A stretch of 64,000 bases of DNA from Sphaerisporangium corydalis (GTDB lineage Bacteria; Actinomycetota; Actinomycetes; Streptosporangiales; Streptosporangiaceae): contig NZ_JANZYP010000002.1 of the NCBI RefSeq assembly GCF_025506355.1, positions 186,001 to 250,000 of the forward strand. The letters are read 5' to 3'. The translations under genes were made by a program, and so were the position numbers. This document shows, in pieces, positions 22,417 through 30,884 of this stretch. Under the pieces are notes generated by a model. The model was given only the letters and a program-made list of their open reading frames with translations. It ran no database searches and was not told where the DNA came from. The first letter of the stretch is position 1. Each line of letters begins with the position of its first letter.

Positions 22417-22917
22417 GTGACCGAAGTCAACGAGGAACAGGCCCCCCAGGCCGCGCCCGACGTCGCAGCCCTGGAGCAGGAGGGCGAGATAGCGGCCGAC
22501 TACCTCGAAGGGCTGCTGGACATCGCCGACCTCGATGGCGACATCGACATGGACGTCGAGGGCGACCGGGCCCTGGTCTCCGTCGTCGACATCAAGGGCA
22601 GCGACCTCGTGGGCACCGGCGGCGAGGTGCTGGAGGCGCTCCAAGAGCTCACGCGTCTCGCCGTGCACCGCCGCACGGGCGAGCGCTCGCGTCTGATGCT
22701 CGACGTCGCCGGCTACCGGCAGGGCCGGCGCGTGGAGCTGAGCAGGCTGGGCACCAAGGCCGCCGAGGACGTCAAGCGTTCCGGTGAGCCCAAGTCCCTG
22801 CAGCCGATGACGCCGTTCGAGCGCAAGATCGTGCACGACGCGGTGGCGGCGGCGGGGCTCAGGAGCGAGTCCGAGGGCGAGGAGCCCGAGCGTTACGTCG
22901 TGGTCCTGCCCGTGTAG
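22417..22917 (+). CDS. jag: Jag/KhpB-like single-stranded nucleic acid-binding protein (KH and R3H domains)
   Basis: 166 residues. After an acidic N-terminus, a KH-like domain (about 30-95) with DLDGDIDMDVEGDRALVSV and GTGGEVLEALQELTRLAV, then an R3H domain (about 105-165) with MTPFERKIVHDAVAAAGLRSESEGEEPERYVVV. The protein lacks the long Jag-N linker of Firmicutes. It binds RNA and in other bacteria affects division and envelope synthesis. GTG 22417 has AAGGAGAG 9 nt upstream. It closes the rpmH-rnpA-yidD-yidC-jag operon, followed by a terminator at 23015. Confidence 0.95.
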   Translation: MTEVNEEQAPQAAPDVAALEQEGEIAADYLEGLLDIADLDGDIDMDVEGDRALVSVVDIKGSDLVGTGGEVLEALQELTRLAVHRRTGERSRLMLDVAGYRQGRRVELSRLGTKAAEDVKRSGEPKSLQPMTPFERKIVHDAVAAAGLRSESEGEEPERYVVVLPV

Positions 22918-23014
22918 GACCTCCCACACTCCGGGCGCACGGGAACGCCGGCTCCGCGCGAGGGAGCCACCCCGGGCGAGGACACCACGGACTTCGCCGG
23001 ACCTGCGGGTTCGC

Positions 23015-23049
23015 GGGCCGCCGATCTATCGGATCGGCGGCCCTTTCTT
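23015..23049 (+). terminator. Rho-independent terminator after jag
   Basis: GGGCCGCCGAT (23015-23025) and ATCGGCGGCCC (23033-23043) form a perfect 11-bp stem with a 7-nt loop, followed by TTTCTT. It sits 98 bp past the jag stop and ends the rpmH operon. The remaining 240 bp before rsmG hold no gene that I can support. Confidence 0.88.
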
Positions 23050-23293
23050 GTCGTACGGGCCCGCCCTGGTGAGACCGGGGCCGGACGACCCGATGCGTCC
23101 GTCCCGTTGTAGCCCAGCCGCAGGGCCCGCTCCCCCACGGGCCGCCGCCGCTTGACCGAGCCTTTCCCCGATCGTGGAACGCCTGTTGCCCAGGGCTTCC
23201 CGTCGTGCCGCTCGGACGCGTCTGGACCGAGAACGCGTGCCGGGACGGCTACCCTTACGCGGAGATGTTGTGACCGTTCTAGTTGAGTGAGTG

Positions 23294-23983
23294 ATGGCGG
23301 AAAGCGATGAGCTGCCCGACGCGCCCGCCGTGGCGCGCGAGGTTTTCACCGGCGAGGCGTGGCCTCGGGCCCAGGCGTTCGCCGAGATGCTGGCGGGCCC
23401 CGGCGTGGTCCGCGGCCTCCTCGGACCGAGGGAGGTTCCCCGCGTCTGGGACCGGCACCTGCTGAACTGCGCCGTGATGGCGGAGGCGGTCCCCGAGGGA
23501 TCACGGCTCGTCGACATCGGCTCGGGCGCCGGGCTGCCCGGCATCGTCCTGGCGATCGTGCGCTCCGACGTGCGGGTGACGCTCCTGGAACCGCTGCTCC
23601 GCAGGACGAGGTTCCTGGAGGAGTGCGTGGAGGGGCTCAAGCTGACCAACGTGGAGGTGCTGCGCGGCCGCGCCGAGGAGCTGGTGGGGAAGCGGGTCTT
23701 CGACGTCGCGTCCGCCCGCGCCGTCGCGCCGCTCGACCGGCTGCTGACGTGGTCGATGCCCCTGCTGCGGGAGGGCGGTCAGCTACTCGCGATGAAGGGG
23801 GAGCGGGCGGCCGAGGAACTGGACGCCGCCGAGGGGCAATTGCGGGCCTATGGCATTGAGACCGCCGAACTTGTCACGGTCGGGCGCGGTAAGGTCGATC
23901 CGCCCGCGACTCTTGTCCGGGTGGTCGCCGGACGCTCGCCAGCTCCACATGCGCAGGGTACGCGGCGCCGACGGAAGAGGTGA
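23294..23983 (+). CDS. rsmG: 16S rRNA (guanine527-N7)-methyltransferase RsmG
   Basis: About 229 residues. It methylates G527 of 16S rRNA using S-adenosylmethionine; loss gives low-level streptomycin resistance in actinomycetes. SAM-binding motif I is LVDIGSGAGLPGIVLAIV (about 75-92). Further motifs are VTLLEPLLRRTRFLEE and FDVASARAVAPLDRLLTWS. GTG 23291 and ATG 23294 are adjacent alternatives; there is no strong ribosome-binding site. The C-terminus is basic (RRRRKR). It precedes parA, the order conserved around actinobacterial origins. Confidence 0.96.
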   Translation: MAESDELPDAPAVAREVFTGEAWPRAQAFAEMLAGPGVVRGLLGPREVPRVWDRHLLNCAVMAEAVPEGSRLVDIGSGAGLPGIVLAIVRSDVRVTLLEPLLRRTRFLEECVEGLKLTNVEVLRGRAEELVGKRVFDVASARAVAPLDRLLTWSMPLLREGGQLLAMKGERAAEELDAAEGQLRAYGIETAELVTVGRGKVDPPATLVRVVAGRSPAPHAQGTRRRRKR

Positions 23984-24114
23984 CGGTTATGCCGGTTACG
24001 GCAGGCGGCCTGGGTTGGCCGGGAAGTCATGTCTCCGCTACTGGCGGGAGACCTACAGGTCTCGGCTGGCCCCCGTCCCCCGCTGCTGCCACGCCGGTTG
24101 AAAGGACGACGACC

Positions 24115-25056
24115 GTGTCACAGCCCCCCCTTAAACCCGGCGATTCGCCGCTGGTCCGAGAGGCGCTCAGCTCAGTGGTTTCACGTGAAACAGCTCCATC
24201 CGCTCCCGCGGCCGCCGCGTCGATCGGCTACTCCGCCCCAAGGCAGGAGGGCGACTGGCCTCGCCCTTCCAAACAACGCGTCATCACCATCGCCAACCAG
24301 AAGGGCGGCGTCGGCAAGACCACGACGGCCGTGAACCTGGCGGCCGGCCTGTCGATGCACGGCCTTCGCGTGCTCGTCGTCGACCTGGACCCGCAGGGCA
24401 ACGCCTCGACGGCGCTGTCGGTCGAGCATCGCGGCGACATCCCGTCGGTGTACCAGGTCCTGGTGGAGGATCTCCCGCTCAAGGAGATCATCAGCCCGGT
24501 CCCCGACATGCCGAACCTGTACTGCGCGCCGGCGACGATCGGCCTGGCCGGCGCCGAGATCGAGCTGGTGTCGCTGGTGGCCAGGGAGGCCCGCCTCAAG
24601 CGGGCGCTCGAGGCGTTCGACGCGATCGAGCTCGACTACATCCTGATCGACTGCCCGCCCTCGCTCGGCCTGCTCACGGTGAACGCCATGGTCGCGGCCG
24701 AGGAGGTGCTGATCCCGATCCAGTGCGAGTACTACGCGCTGGAGGGCGTCAGCCAGCTCCTGCAGAACGTCGAGCTGGTCCGCGTCCACCTCAACCAGGT
24801 GCTCCGGGTCTCCACGATCCTGCTCACGATGTACGACGGCCGCACCCGGCTGGCGTCCCAGGTCGCCGACGAGGTGCGGTCACATTTCGGCGAGACGGTG
24901 CTGAGCACGGTCATCCCGCGAAGCGTCCGGGTCTCCGAGGCGCCGAGCTACGGGCAGTCCGTGCTCACCTACGACGCGGGCTCCAGCGGGGCGATGGCCT
25001 ACATGGACGCCGCGAGGGAGATCGCCTTCCGCGGTGCGGCGGTGGCGGGAAGCTGA
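24115..25056 (+). CDS. parA: Chromosome partitioning ATPase ParA
   Basis: 313 residues from GTG 24115, which has AAAGGA 9 nt upstream; the open frame extends 45 codons further as a non-conserved tail. Deviant Walker A KGGVGKTTTAVNLAAGL follows ITIANQ. VVDLDPQGNASTAL (motif A') and LIDCPPSLGLLTVNAM (Walker B) follow. The first 55 residues are a linker containing a perfect parS site in its coding sequence (24178-24191). ParA binds DNA non-specifically and moves ParB-parS complexes to segregate origins. parB follows 147 bp downstream. Confidence 0.97.
   Translation: MSQPPLKPGDSPLVREALSSVVSRETAPSAPAAAASIGYSAPRQEGDWPRPSKQRVITIANQKGGVGKTTTAVNLAAGLSMHGLRVLVVDLDPQGNASTALSVEHRGDIPSVYQVLVEDLPLKEIISPVPDMPNLYCAPATIGLAGAEIELVSLVAREARLKRALEAFDAIELDYILIDCPPSLGLLTVNAMVAAEEVLIPIQCEYYALEGVSQLLQNVELVRVHLNQVLRVSTILLTMYDGRTRLASQVADEVRSHFGETVLSTVIPRSVRVSEAPSYGQSVLTYDAGSSGAMAYMDAAREIAFRGAAVAGS
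24178..24191. promoter_or_regulatory. parS: parS centromere site, copy 1 (inside parA)
   Basis: GTTTCACGTGAAAC, the perfect 14-bp palindromic core bound by chromosomal ParB. It lies in the 5' coding region of parA about 4.3 kb from dnaA, within the cluster of parS sites expected around oriC. Confidence 0.95.
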
Positions 25057-25203
25057 TCCCTCCCGGCAGCGGTACTCTCCTCTGGAGCGTCCCCGCGCCG
25101 GGCCGATCGGAACGTCAGGATCCATTCGAAGACGCGGCGGGCACGGACGGCGGCGACCATGATGGCCGTCTCCGCGCGGGCGGCCGTTTGGCGAGGAGGA
25201 GTC

Positions 25204-26163
25204 GTGGGCCAGCAAAGGCGTGGTGGACTGGGCAAGGGACTCGGAGCCCTGATCCCCACCGGGCCGATCATCGATGTCCCGAGCGCCCCGGGATCGGTCC
25301 CGGAGCACTCGCCGGACGAGGGGCCGAGGCCGGTCGCGGGTGCGTACTTCCTGGAGATCCCCATTGAGTCGATCACCCGCAACCCCCGGCAGCCCCGCGA
25401 GGTGTTCGACGAGGACGCCCTGGGCGAACTGGCCGACTCCATCCGCGAGGTGGGGCTTCTCCAGCCGATCGTGGTGCGTTCGGTGGGCGGGGGACGCTAC
25501 GAGCTCATCATGGGGGAGCGGCGCTGGCGGGCGTCCCAGCTTCTCGGCCTGAGCGAGATCCCCGCGATCGTCAGGAGCACGCAGGACGACGCGCTGCTCC
25601 GCGACGCCCTCATCGAGAACCTCCAGCGCGAGCAGCTCAACGCGCTGGAGGAGGCCGCGGCCTACCGGCAGCTCCTGGACGACTTCGGCGCCACCCACGA
25701 GCAGCTCGCCCAGCGGGTCGGGCGCTCCCGCTCGCACATCAGCAACACGCTCCGGCTGCTCAACCTCCCGAGCAACGTCCAGCGCCGGGTCGCCGCCGGC
25801 ACGATCAGCGCGGGCCACGCCCGTGCGCTGCTCACCCTCACCGACCCCGCGGCCCAGGAACGCCTGGCGGCCCGGATCTTCGCCGAAGGGCTCTCCGTCC
25901 GTTCGGTGGAGGAGATCGTGTCGATGGGGGAAGCGACCGCCGCCCCAGCGCCCCGGAACCGGCGGGCCAAGGAGGCGCCGGAACCGGCCCTGGCACACCT
26001 CGCCCACCGTCTCTCCGACCACTTCGAGACCCGGGTGAAGGTCGACCTCGGCCGGCACAAGGGCCGCATCGTCGTGGAGTTCGCCACCATGGACGACCTC
26101 GACCGCATCATCGGGGCGATGGCCCCGGGAGCGGCGAACTCCCTCCGCGCCCTGGACGACTGA
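25204..26163 (+). CDS. parB: Chromosome partitioning protein ParB
   Basis: 319 residues. GTG 25204 ([18 protein letters not shown], the conserved ParA-interacting N-terminus) has AGGAGG 4 nt upstream. The ParB/sulfiredoxin N-domain includes [18 protein letters not shown] and [12 protein letters not shown] (the CTP-binding GERRxR motif). The DNA-binding helix-turn-helix is [19 protein letters not shown] (about 180-200). The C-terminal dimerisation domain is [20 protein letters not shown]. It slides as a CTP-dependent clamp from parS. A second parS lies 25 bp past its stop. Confidence 0.98.
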   Translation: MGQQRRGGLGKGLGALIPTGPIIDVPSAPGSVPEHSPDEGPRPVAGAYFLEIPIESITRNPRQPREVFDEDALGELADSIREVGLLQPIVVRSVGGGRYELIMGERRWRASQLLGLSEIPAIVRSTQDDALLRDALIENLQREQLNALEEAAAYRQLLDDFGATHEQLAQRVGRSRSHISNTLRLLNLPSNVQRRVAAGTISAGHARALLTLTDPAAQERLAARIFAEGLSVRSVEEIVSMGEATAAPAPRNRRAKEAPEPALAHLAHRLSDHFETRVKVDLGRHKGRIVVEFATMDDLDRIIGAMAPGAANSLRALDD

Positions 26164-26187
26164 CCCCGCGCGGCCGGCCGTCTCGCC

Positions 26188-26201
26188 GTTTCACGTGAAA
26201 C
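26188..26201. promoter_or_regulatory. parS: parS centromere site, copy 2 (after parB)
   Basis: GTTTCACGTGAAAC, identical to copy 1 and 2.0 kb from it, in the intergenic gap between parB and the convergent aldolase gene. No third perfect copy was seen in the window. Confidence 0.95.
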
Positions 26202-26213
26202 ACCGCCAAGACG

Positions 26214-26233
26214 CTCGGTCGGATCCGGCCGAG
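26214..26233. terminator. Palindrome between convergent parB and threonine aldolase
   Basis: CTCGGTCGGATCCGGCCGAG is a 20-bp palindrome apart from one G.T pair. Just beyond it the 16-mer GCGCGCGGGCCGGCTC is repeated at 26233-26248 and 26269-26284. The structures fill the convergent gap and probably act as bidirectional terminators. Confidence 0.45.
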
Positions 26234-26282
26234 CGCGCGGGCCGGCTCGGGCTGAGACCCCCGGCCGGGCGCGCGGGCCGGC

Positions 26283-27329
26283 TCAGCCCTTGAGGGTCTG
26301 GCGGATGTCGGCCACGAAGGTGTCGACGTCCTCGGGGGAGGTGTCGAACGCCGTCATCCACCGGACGACGCCGCTGGGCGCGTCCCACACGTGGAAGAGA
26401 TACCGCGACCGCAGCTCCTCGATCGCCTCGGCAGGAAGCGCGGCGAAGACCGCGTTCGCCTCGACCGGCCAGGTGATGCTCAGTCCCGGAAGGTCGGCCA
26501 CCCCGTCGGCCAGCCTGCGCGCCATCGCGTTCGCGTGCGCGGCGTTCCGCCGCCACAGCTCGTCGGTCAGCAGCGTCGAGAGCTGGACCGACACGAAACG
26601 CATCTTCGAGGCGAGCTGGAGCGTCTGCCGCCGCAGATACGGCCCGGCGTCCGCCAGCTCGGGACGGAGCACGACCACCGCCTCGCCGACGAGCGCCCCG
26701 TTCTTGCTGGCACCGAAGCTGAGCACGTCCACGCCCACGTCCGTCGTCAGCTCGCGCAACGAGCAGCCGAGGAAGGCGGCGGCGTTGGCCAGACGGGCGC
26801 CGTCCATGTGGAGGAGCATGTCGTTGGCGTGCGCCGCCTCGGCCAGCGCGGCGATCTCGCCGGGCGTGTAGCAGGTGCCGAGCTCGGTGACCTCGGAGAT
26901 GGAGACCACCCTGGGCTGCACCTCGCTGATGTTGCCCCGGCCGCCGAGCCGTGAGGTCACGTCCTGCGGGGTCAGCTTTCCCTCCGGCGTCGGAACCGTC
27001 ACGAGCTTGACGCCCAGGATCCGTTCGCTGGCCCCCGCCTCGTGCGTGGCGATGTGGGCGGTCTCCGGGCAGATGACCGCGTCGAAGCGGCGGCCCAGCA
27101 TCATGCCCAGCGCGACCATGTTGGCGCCGGTGCCGTTGAGGACGACCAAGCTGGTGGCGTCGTCCCCGAACTCGGCGCGGATCTGGCCGGCCAGGACGGC
27201 GGTCCAGGAGTCGTCTCCGTAGGCGGGCGCGTCTCCGGCGTTGGCTGCGGCGACGGCCTCGACGATGGACGGGTGCGCTCCGGCGTGGTTGTCGCTGGCG
27301 AAGCTCTTGGCGTAAAGCGATTCGATCAC
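26283..27329 (-). CDS. ltaE: Low-specificity L-threonine aldolase (beta-eliminating lyase family)
   Basis: 348 residues. A PLP-dependent enzyme splitting L-threonine or allo-threonine into glycine and acetaldehyde. The start is GTG 27329, VIESLYAKSFASDNHAGAHP (the family's SDNxAGxHP motif). The PLP lysine is in LSFGASKNGALVGEAVV. HMDGARLANAAAFLG carries the cofactor-binding Asp and Arg. ICPETAHIATHEAG holds the ring-stacking His. The C-terminus is complete. It is convergent with parB and upstream (on the minus strand) of nothing obviously co-transcribed. Alternative: a threonine aldolase-like enzyme acting on other beta-hydroxy amino acids. Confidence 0.88.
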   Translation of the reverse strand: MIESLYAKSFASDNHAGAHPSIVEAVAAANAGDAPAYGDDSWTAVLAGQIRAEFGDDATSLVVLNGTGANMVALGMMLGRRFDAVICPETAHIATHEAGASERILGVKLVTVPTPEGKLTPQDVTSRLGGRGNISEVQPRVVSISEVTELGTCYTPGEIAALAEAAHANDMLLHMDGARLANAAAFLGCSLRELTTDVGVDVLSFGASKNGALVGEAVVVLRPELADAGPYLRRQTLQLASKMRFVSVQLSTLLTDELWRRNAAHANAMARRLADGVADLPGLSITWPVEANAVFAALPAEAIEELRSRYLFHVWDAPSGVVRWMTAFDTSPEDVDTFVADIRQTLKG

Positions 27330-27461
27330 AGCCGCCAGGTTACGCCGCCCGGAAGAACCTCCGCATTCCGGGCGGCGACCCCCGGTCAGCCGTCCCGGGC
27401 CACACCTACCGGCCACGCCGGCCGGTAGGGAGGTGCGGGCGGAGCAGCGGGGCCTGGCTGG

Positions 27462-28412
27462 TCAGGGGCGCTTGACGGCGACTTCCAGCAGGCCGCGGCA
27501 GATGGCGCCGAGGTCCTGGCCCGCGGCGGCCACGGCCATGGGAAGCAAGGAGGTCTCCGTCATCCCCGGGGCCACGTTCACCTCCAGGAAGTGCGGCACG
27601 CCGTCCGCGTCGACGATGAGGTCGGTACGGGAGAGGTCCCGCAGGCCGAGCGCGGTGTGCGCGGTGACCGCCATGGCCGCGCACGCCTCCGCCACCTCGG
27701 GCCGCAGCCGCGCCGGGGCGAAGAACTCGGTGTGCCCGGCGGTGTAGCGGGCGGAGTAGTCGTAGACGCCCTCGGCGGCGACGATCTCCACGGGCGGAAG
27801 CGCGACGGGCCCGTCACCGAGGTCGATCACCGACACCGCGACCTCCACTCCCTCGACGTACCGCTCGATCAGCGCGGTGTCGCCGTAGGCGAAGCAGCCG
27901 ACCATGGCGGCCGGCAGCTCGGCGGCCTTGCGGACGATGGACCCGCCCAGCGCCGACCCGCCCCGCGACGGCTTGACGAACAGGGGCAGGCCGAGCCGGT
28001 CGATGATGCGGCCGAGCACGGCGGATGCGCCGAGGTCGTGGAAGGTCTCCTTGGGCAGCACGACCGCGTCGGGCGTGCGGACGCCGACGGAGCGGACGAC
28101 GGTCTTGGCGGTGGGCTTGTCGTAGGCGACGCGGCAGGCGTCGGGCCCGGCGCCGACGTAGGGGACGGAGAGCAGTTCGAGCACCGAGCGGATCGCGCCG
28201 TCCTCGCCGCTGCCGCCGTGCAGCGTCACGAACACCACGTCCGGCGGGTCGGCGAGCACCGTGGGGACCAGGGTGGAGTCGGTGTCGCGGGTCTCCACGT
28301 CGATCCCCGCGCTACGGAGCACCTCGGTCACGCGGCGGCCGGAGCGGAGGGAGACCTCCCGCTCGTAGGACAGCCCGCCAGCCAGCACCAGCACATGGCC
28401 GAGATCGCTCAT
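27462..28412 (-). CDS. D-alanine--D-alanine ligase family protein (ATP-grasp)
   Basis: 316 residues from ATG 28412 (AAAGG 6 nt upstream). N-terminal LVLAGGLSYEREVSLRSGRR matches the Ddl domain, as does HGGSGEDGAIRSVLELLSVPYVGAGP. The ATP-grasp part has LPLFVKPSRGGSALG and the metal/catalytic loop RTDLIVDADGVPHFLEVNVAPGMT. The omega-loop segment reads YDYSARYTAGHTEFF, keeping the tyrosine that favours D-Ala-D-Ala over D-Ala-D-Lac, with Arg in place of the usual Lys before it. It makes the terminal dipeptide of peptidoglycan precursors or a related amide. It follows the aminotransferase gene by 74 bp on the same strand. Whether it is the main Ddl or a paralogue cannot be told here. Confidence 0.85.
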   Translation of the reverse strand: MSDLGHVLVLAGGLSYEREVSLRSGRRVTEVLRSAGIDVETRDTDSTLVPTVLADPPDVVFVTLHGGSGEDGAIRSVLELLSVPYVGAGPDACRVAYDKPTAKTVVRSVGVRTPDAVVLPKETFHDLGASAVLGRIIDRLGLPLFVKPSRGGSALGGSIVRKAAELPAAMVGCFAYGDTALIERYVEGVEVAVSVIDLGDGPVALPPVEIVAAEGVYDYSARYTAGHTEFFAPARLRPEVAEACAAMAVTAHTALGLRDLSRTDLIVDADGVPHFLEVNVAPGMTETSLLPMAVAAAGQDLGAICRGLLEVAVKRP

Positions 28413-28486
28413 CAAGGACCTTTCTTCCGTCATGGGAGCAGCGGGCGCCCCGCCAGGTCGGCAGGACGCCCGCGGCGCGTCATCTC

Positions 28487-29812
28487 TCAGGCTAGGTCGG
28501 GACCCGGGGTGTCCACGCCACCATGGGCGGGCATCGAGGCCGTGCCGAACGTGTCGCGCAGCAGCAGTTCCTGCTGGACCACCCCCGCGAGCCGTCGCAC
28601 GCCCTCGCGGATGCGGTCGGGCTCGGGGTAGCAGTAGGACAGGCGCAGGTGCCGCGCCCCCGAACCGTCGGCGTAGAAGCCGGTGCCGGGCACGAACGCG
28701 ACACGCTCGGCCACGGCGCGGGGCAGGATCGCCTTGGAGTCGAGCCCTTCGGGCAGCGTCATCCAGACGAAGAACCCGCCGGCGGGCCTGGTCCAGGTGA
28801 AGCCGGGCGGCATGAGCGAGTCCAGGGAGCCGAGCAGGGCGTCGCGGCGCTCGCGGTAGAGCTCGCGGAACGTCTTGATCTGCTCCCGCCACGGCTGCGT
28901 GGCGAGGTACTGCCCGACGGTGAGCTGCGTGAAGCTGGAATGCGACAGGACGGCCGACTCCATGGCCAGGACCAGTTTGTCGCGGATCGCGTGCGGCGCG
29001 AGCGCCCAGCCGACCCGGAATCCCGGGGCCAGCGTCTTGGAGAACGACCCGAGATAGACCACTCCGTCGGGGTCGTCCGCCCGCAGCGCCCGCCGGGGCT
29101 CGCCGTCGAAGCCGAGCAGCCCGTACGGGTTGTCCTCCACGACCAGGACGCCCGCCCGCTGGCAGATCTCCAGGACCTGGCGGCGGCGGGCCGCGCTGAG
29201 GGTGACGCCGGCCGGGTTCTGGAAGGTCGGCACGGTGTAGAGGAACTTGACGCGGTGCCCGGCGCGGGCGGCCGACTCGATGGTCTCGGCGAGGGCCTCG
29301 GGGATCAGCCCCAGGTCGTCCATGGCGACGTGCACCACCGAGGCCTGGTAGGCGGCGAACGTGCCGATCGCGCCGACGTAGGACGGGCCTTCGGCGAGCA
29401 CGACGTCGCCCGGGTCGATGAAGATCCGGGTGATCAGGTCGAGGGCCTGCTGGGAGCCGACGGTGACGACGACGTCGTCGGGGCCGGCGTCGATGCCCTC
29501 CAGGCGCATGACCTCGCAGATCTGCTCGCGCAGGTGGGGGTCGCCCTGGCCGGAGCCGTACTGGAGGGCCACGGTGCCGCGGCGTGCCACGATGTCGGCG
29601 ACGAGCTCGCCGACGGTGTCCAGGGGGAGGGCCGTGACGTACGGCATGCCGCCGGCCAGCGAGACCACCTCGGGCCTCGACGCGACGGCGAAGAGAGCTC
29701 GGATCTCGGAGGCGACCATCCCGGCCGCGCGTGCGGCGTACCGGTCAACGTAGGCGTCGATGTACGACCCGTGGGCCGTCGTCCTCCGACCGTGATCCTG
29801 CTCTTCCGCCAC
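28487..29812 (-). CDS. PLP-dependent aminotransferase, class I/II fold
   Basis: 441 residues, start GTG 29812 with AGGAGG 6 nt upstream. The family is the 2-aminoadipate aminotransferase/valine-pyruvate-like group: ALFAVASRPEVVSLAGGMPY (N-terminal substrate loop), QYGSGQGDPHLREQIC, VTVGSQQALDLITRIF (PLP phosphate loop), VVEDNPYGLLGFDGEPRRAL (PLP-ring Asp/Tyr) and YLGSFSKTLAPGFRVGW with the Schiff-base lysine. RPAGGFFVWMTLPEGLD and HLRLSYCYPE are further hallmarks. No N-terminal GntR helix-turn-helix is present. It probably transaminates an aromatic, branched-chain or adipate-type amino acid. Located directly upstream of the D-Ala ligase-like gene. Confidence 0.88.
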   Translation of the reverse strand: MAEEQDHGRRTTAHGSYIDAYVDRYAARAAGMVASEIRALFAVASRPEVVSLAGGMPYVTALPLDTVGELVADIVARRGTVALQYGSGQGDPHLREQICEVMRLEGIDAGPDDVVVTVGSQQALDLITRIFIDPGDVVLAEGPSYVGAIGTFAAYQASVVHVAMDDLGLIPEALAETIESAARAGHRVKFLYTVPTFQNPAGVTLSAARRRQVLEICQRAGVLVVEDNPYGLLGFDGEPRRALRADDPDGVVYLGSFSKTLAPGFRVGWALAPHAIRDKLVLAMESAVLSHSSFTQLTVGQYLATQPWREQIKTFRELYRERRDALLGSLDSLMPPGFTWTRPAGGFFVWMTLPEGLDSKAILPRAVAERVAFVPGTGFYADGSGARHLRLSYCYPEPDRIREGVRRLAGVVQQELLLRDTFGTASMPAHGGVDTPGPDLA

Positions 29813-29828
29813 GGTGCACCTCCTAGGT

Positions 29829-29843
29829 CATAGCCGGGCTATG
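29829..29843. promoter_or_regulatory. Inverted repeat upstream of aminotransferase gene
   Basis: CATAGC-CGG-GCTATG, a 6-bp inverted repeat with a 3-bp centre, 17 bp before the GTG start and over the ribosome-binding region. It may be an operator or a leader hairpin. The rest of the 310-bp region to 30123 holds a short CCCC/GGGG hairpin followed by CTTTTT (about 29901-29919) and no gene. Confidence 0.35.
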
Positions 29844-30123
29844 TCAGTGCGGAGAGACCAGCGTATGGCAGGGGCCCAGGGGACGCTCCCCAATTTCATC
29901 CCCTAATGGGGCTTTTTCCGGCGTACTGATGGGTCAACTAAGGACGGCCCGCTTTATCGGACCGGCCCGTACGACCCCTGAACCGCGACTGGCCAAGGGG
30001 TTCGGCGGCCAGGAGCGCCTGACTCCGCTGTCACTCGGCTACCATTCCAGTCTGGAGACGCCGTAATTCGTGCGCTTTTCCGCCATGACTCGCGTTCGTC
30101 TCGCAAGGATGGGGGGCCCCGGG

Positions 30124-30741
30124 GTGTCGCGTCGGCTGGTGAATGTCACGCTGGACAACCTTGACGATCTACCGCGCCGCTGCAGGCGGTGTGTCTTCTG
30201 GGAGCTCGACCCGGTCAGCGGGGAGCGCGCCCAGCTCGCCGGCGACCCCGGCCTCGAGAAGGAGGCCTGGATCTCGGCGACCCTGCTCGAATGGGGTAGC
30301 TGCGGGAAGATCTGCTACGTCGACGGGGCTCCTGCCGGGTTCGTCCTGTACGCGCCGCCGCTCTACGTGCCCCGCTCGGTGGCGTTCCCGACCTCCCCGG
30401 TCAGCGCGGACGCCGTCCTGCTGATGACCGCCCACATCATCTCGGAGTTCTCCGGCGGCGGGCTGGGACGCATGCTGATCCAGGGCGTCGCCAAGGACCT
30501 GACGCGGCGCGGCGTCCGGGCGATCGAGGCGTTCGGCGACCTGAAGTGGGAGCAGCCCGGCTGCGTCCTGCCCGCCGAGTACCTCCTGGCAGTGGGCTTC
30601 AAGACCGTCCGCCCGCACCTGCGGTTCCCAAGGCTCCGGCTGGAGCTGAAGACGGCGGCGTCGTGGCGTGAGGACGTCGAGGTGGCCCTGGAGCGGCTCC
30701 TGGGTTCCATGTCACCCGAACGGGCGCTCCGCCCCGTCTGA
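30124..30741 (+). CDS. GNAT family N-acetyltransferase
   Basis: 205 residues from GTG 30124 (VSRRLVNVTLDNLDDLPRRC); the frame is open to GTG 30070, giving 223. The N-terminus contains a CRRC pair (PRRCRRCVFWELDPV), typical of the actinobacterial GNAT encoded near parB (M. tuberculosis Rv3916c position). The acetyl-CoA fold is seen in GKICYVDGAPAGFVLYAPP (strands 4 and 5) and GGLGRMLIQGVAKDLTRRGV (the R/Q-x-x-G-x-G/A loop is altered to GGGLGRM). Substrate unknown. It is convergent with trxA, separated by a strong terminator. Confidence 0.83.
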   Translation: MSRRLVNVTLDNLDDLPRRCRRCVFWELDPVSGERAQLAGDPGLEKEAWISATLLEWGSCGKICYVDGAPAGFVLYAPPLYVPRSVAFPTSPVSADAVLLMTAHIISEFSGGGLGRMLIQGVAKDLTRRGVRAIEAFGDLKWEQPGCVLPAEYLLAVGFKTVRPHLRFPRLRLELKTAASWREDVEVALERLLGSMSPERALRPV

Positions 30742-30800
30742 GACGGTCTCAGCCCCTTGGTGGGCTTCGCGACCGCGATCCACGGATCCCCATACGACAC

Positions 30801-30833
30801 GGGACCCCCCGTGCCAGTGGCACGGGGGGTCCC
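30801..30833. terminator. Bidirectional terminator between GNAT gene and trxA
   Basis: GGGACCCCCCGTGCC, a 3-nt AGT loop, and the exact complement: a perfect 15-bp stem in 33 bp. It lies in the convergent gap, 59 bp after the GNAT stop and 51 bp after the trxA stop. No T-run on either side. Confidence 0.88.
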
Positions 30834-30884
30834 GCCGGGGTGCCGCCGGGACAAGGCGGCGTGCGGCTCACACCGCGGAGGCGC

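Noticed and set aside
27462-28412. Vancomycin-resistance type D-Ala-D-Lac ligase
   Set aside because: The omega-loop keeps the Tyr of D-Ala-D-Ala ligases and no vanH or vanX homologue is adjacent.
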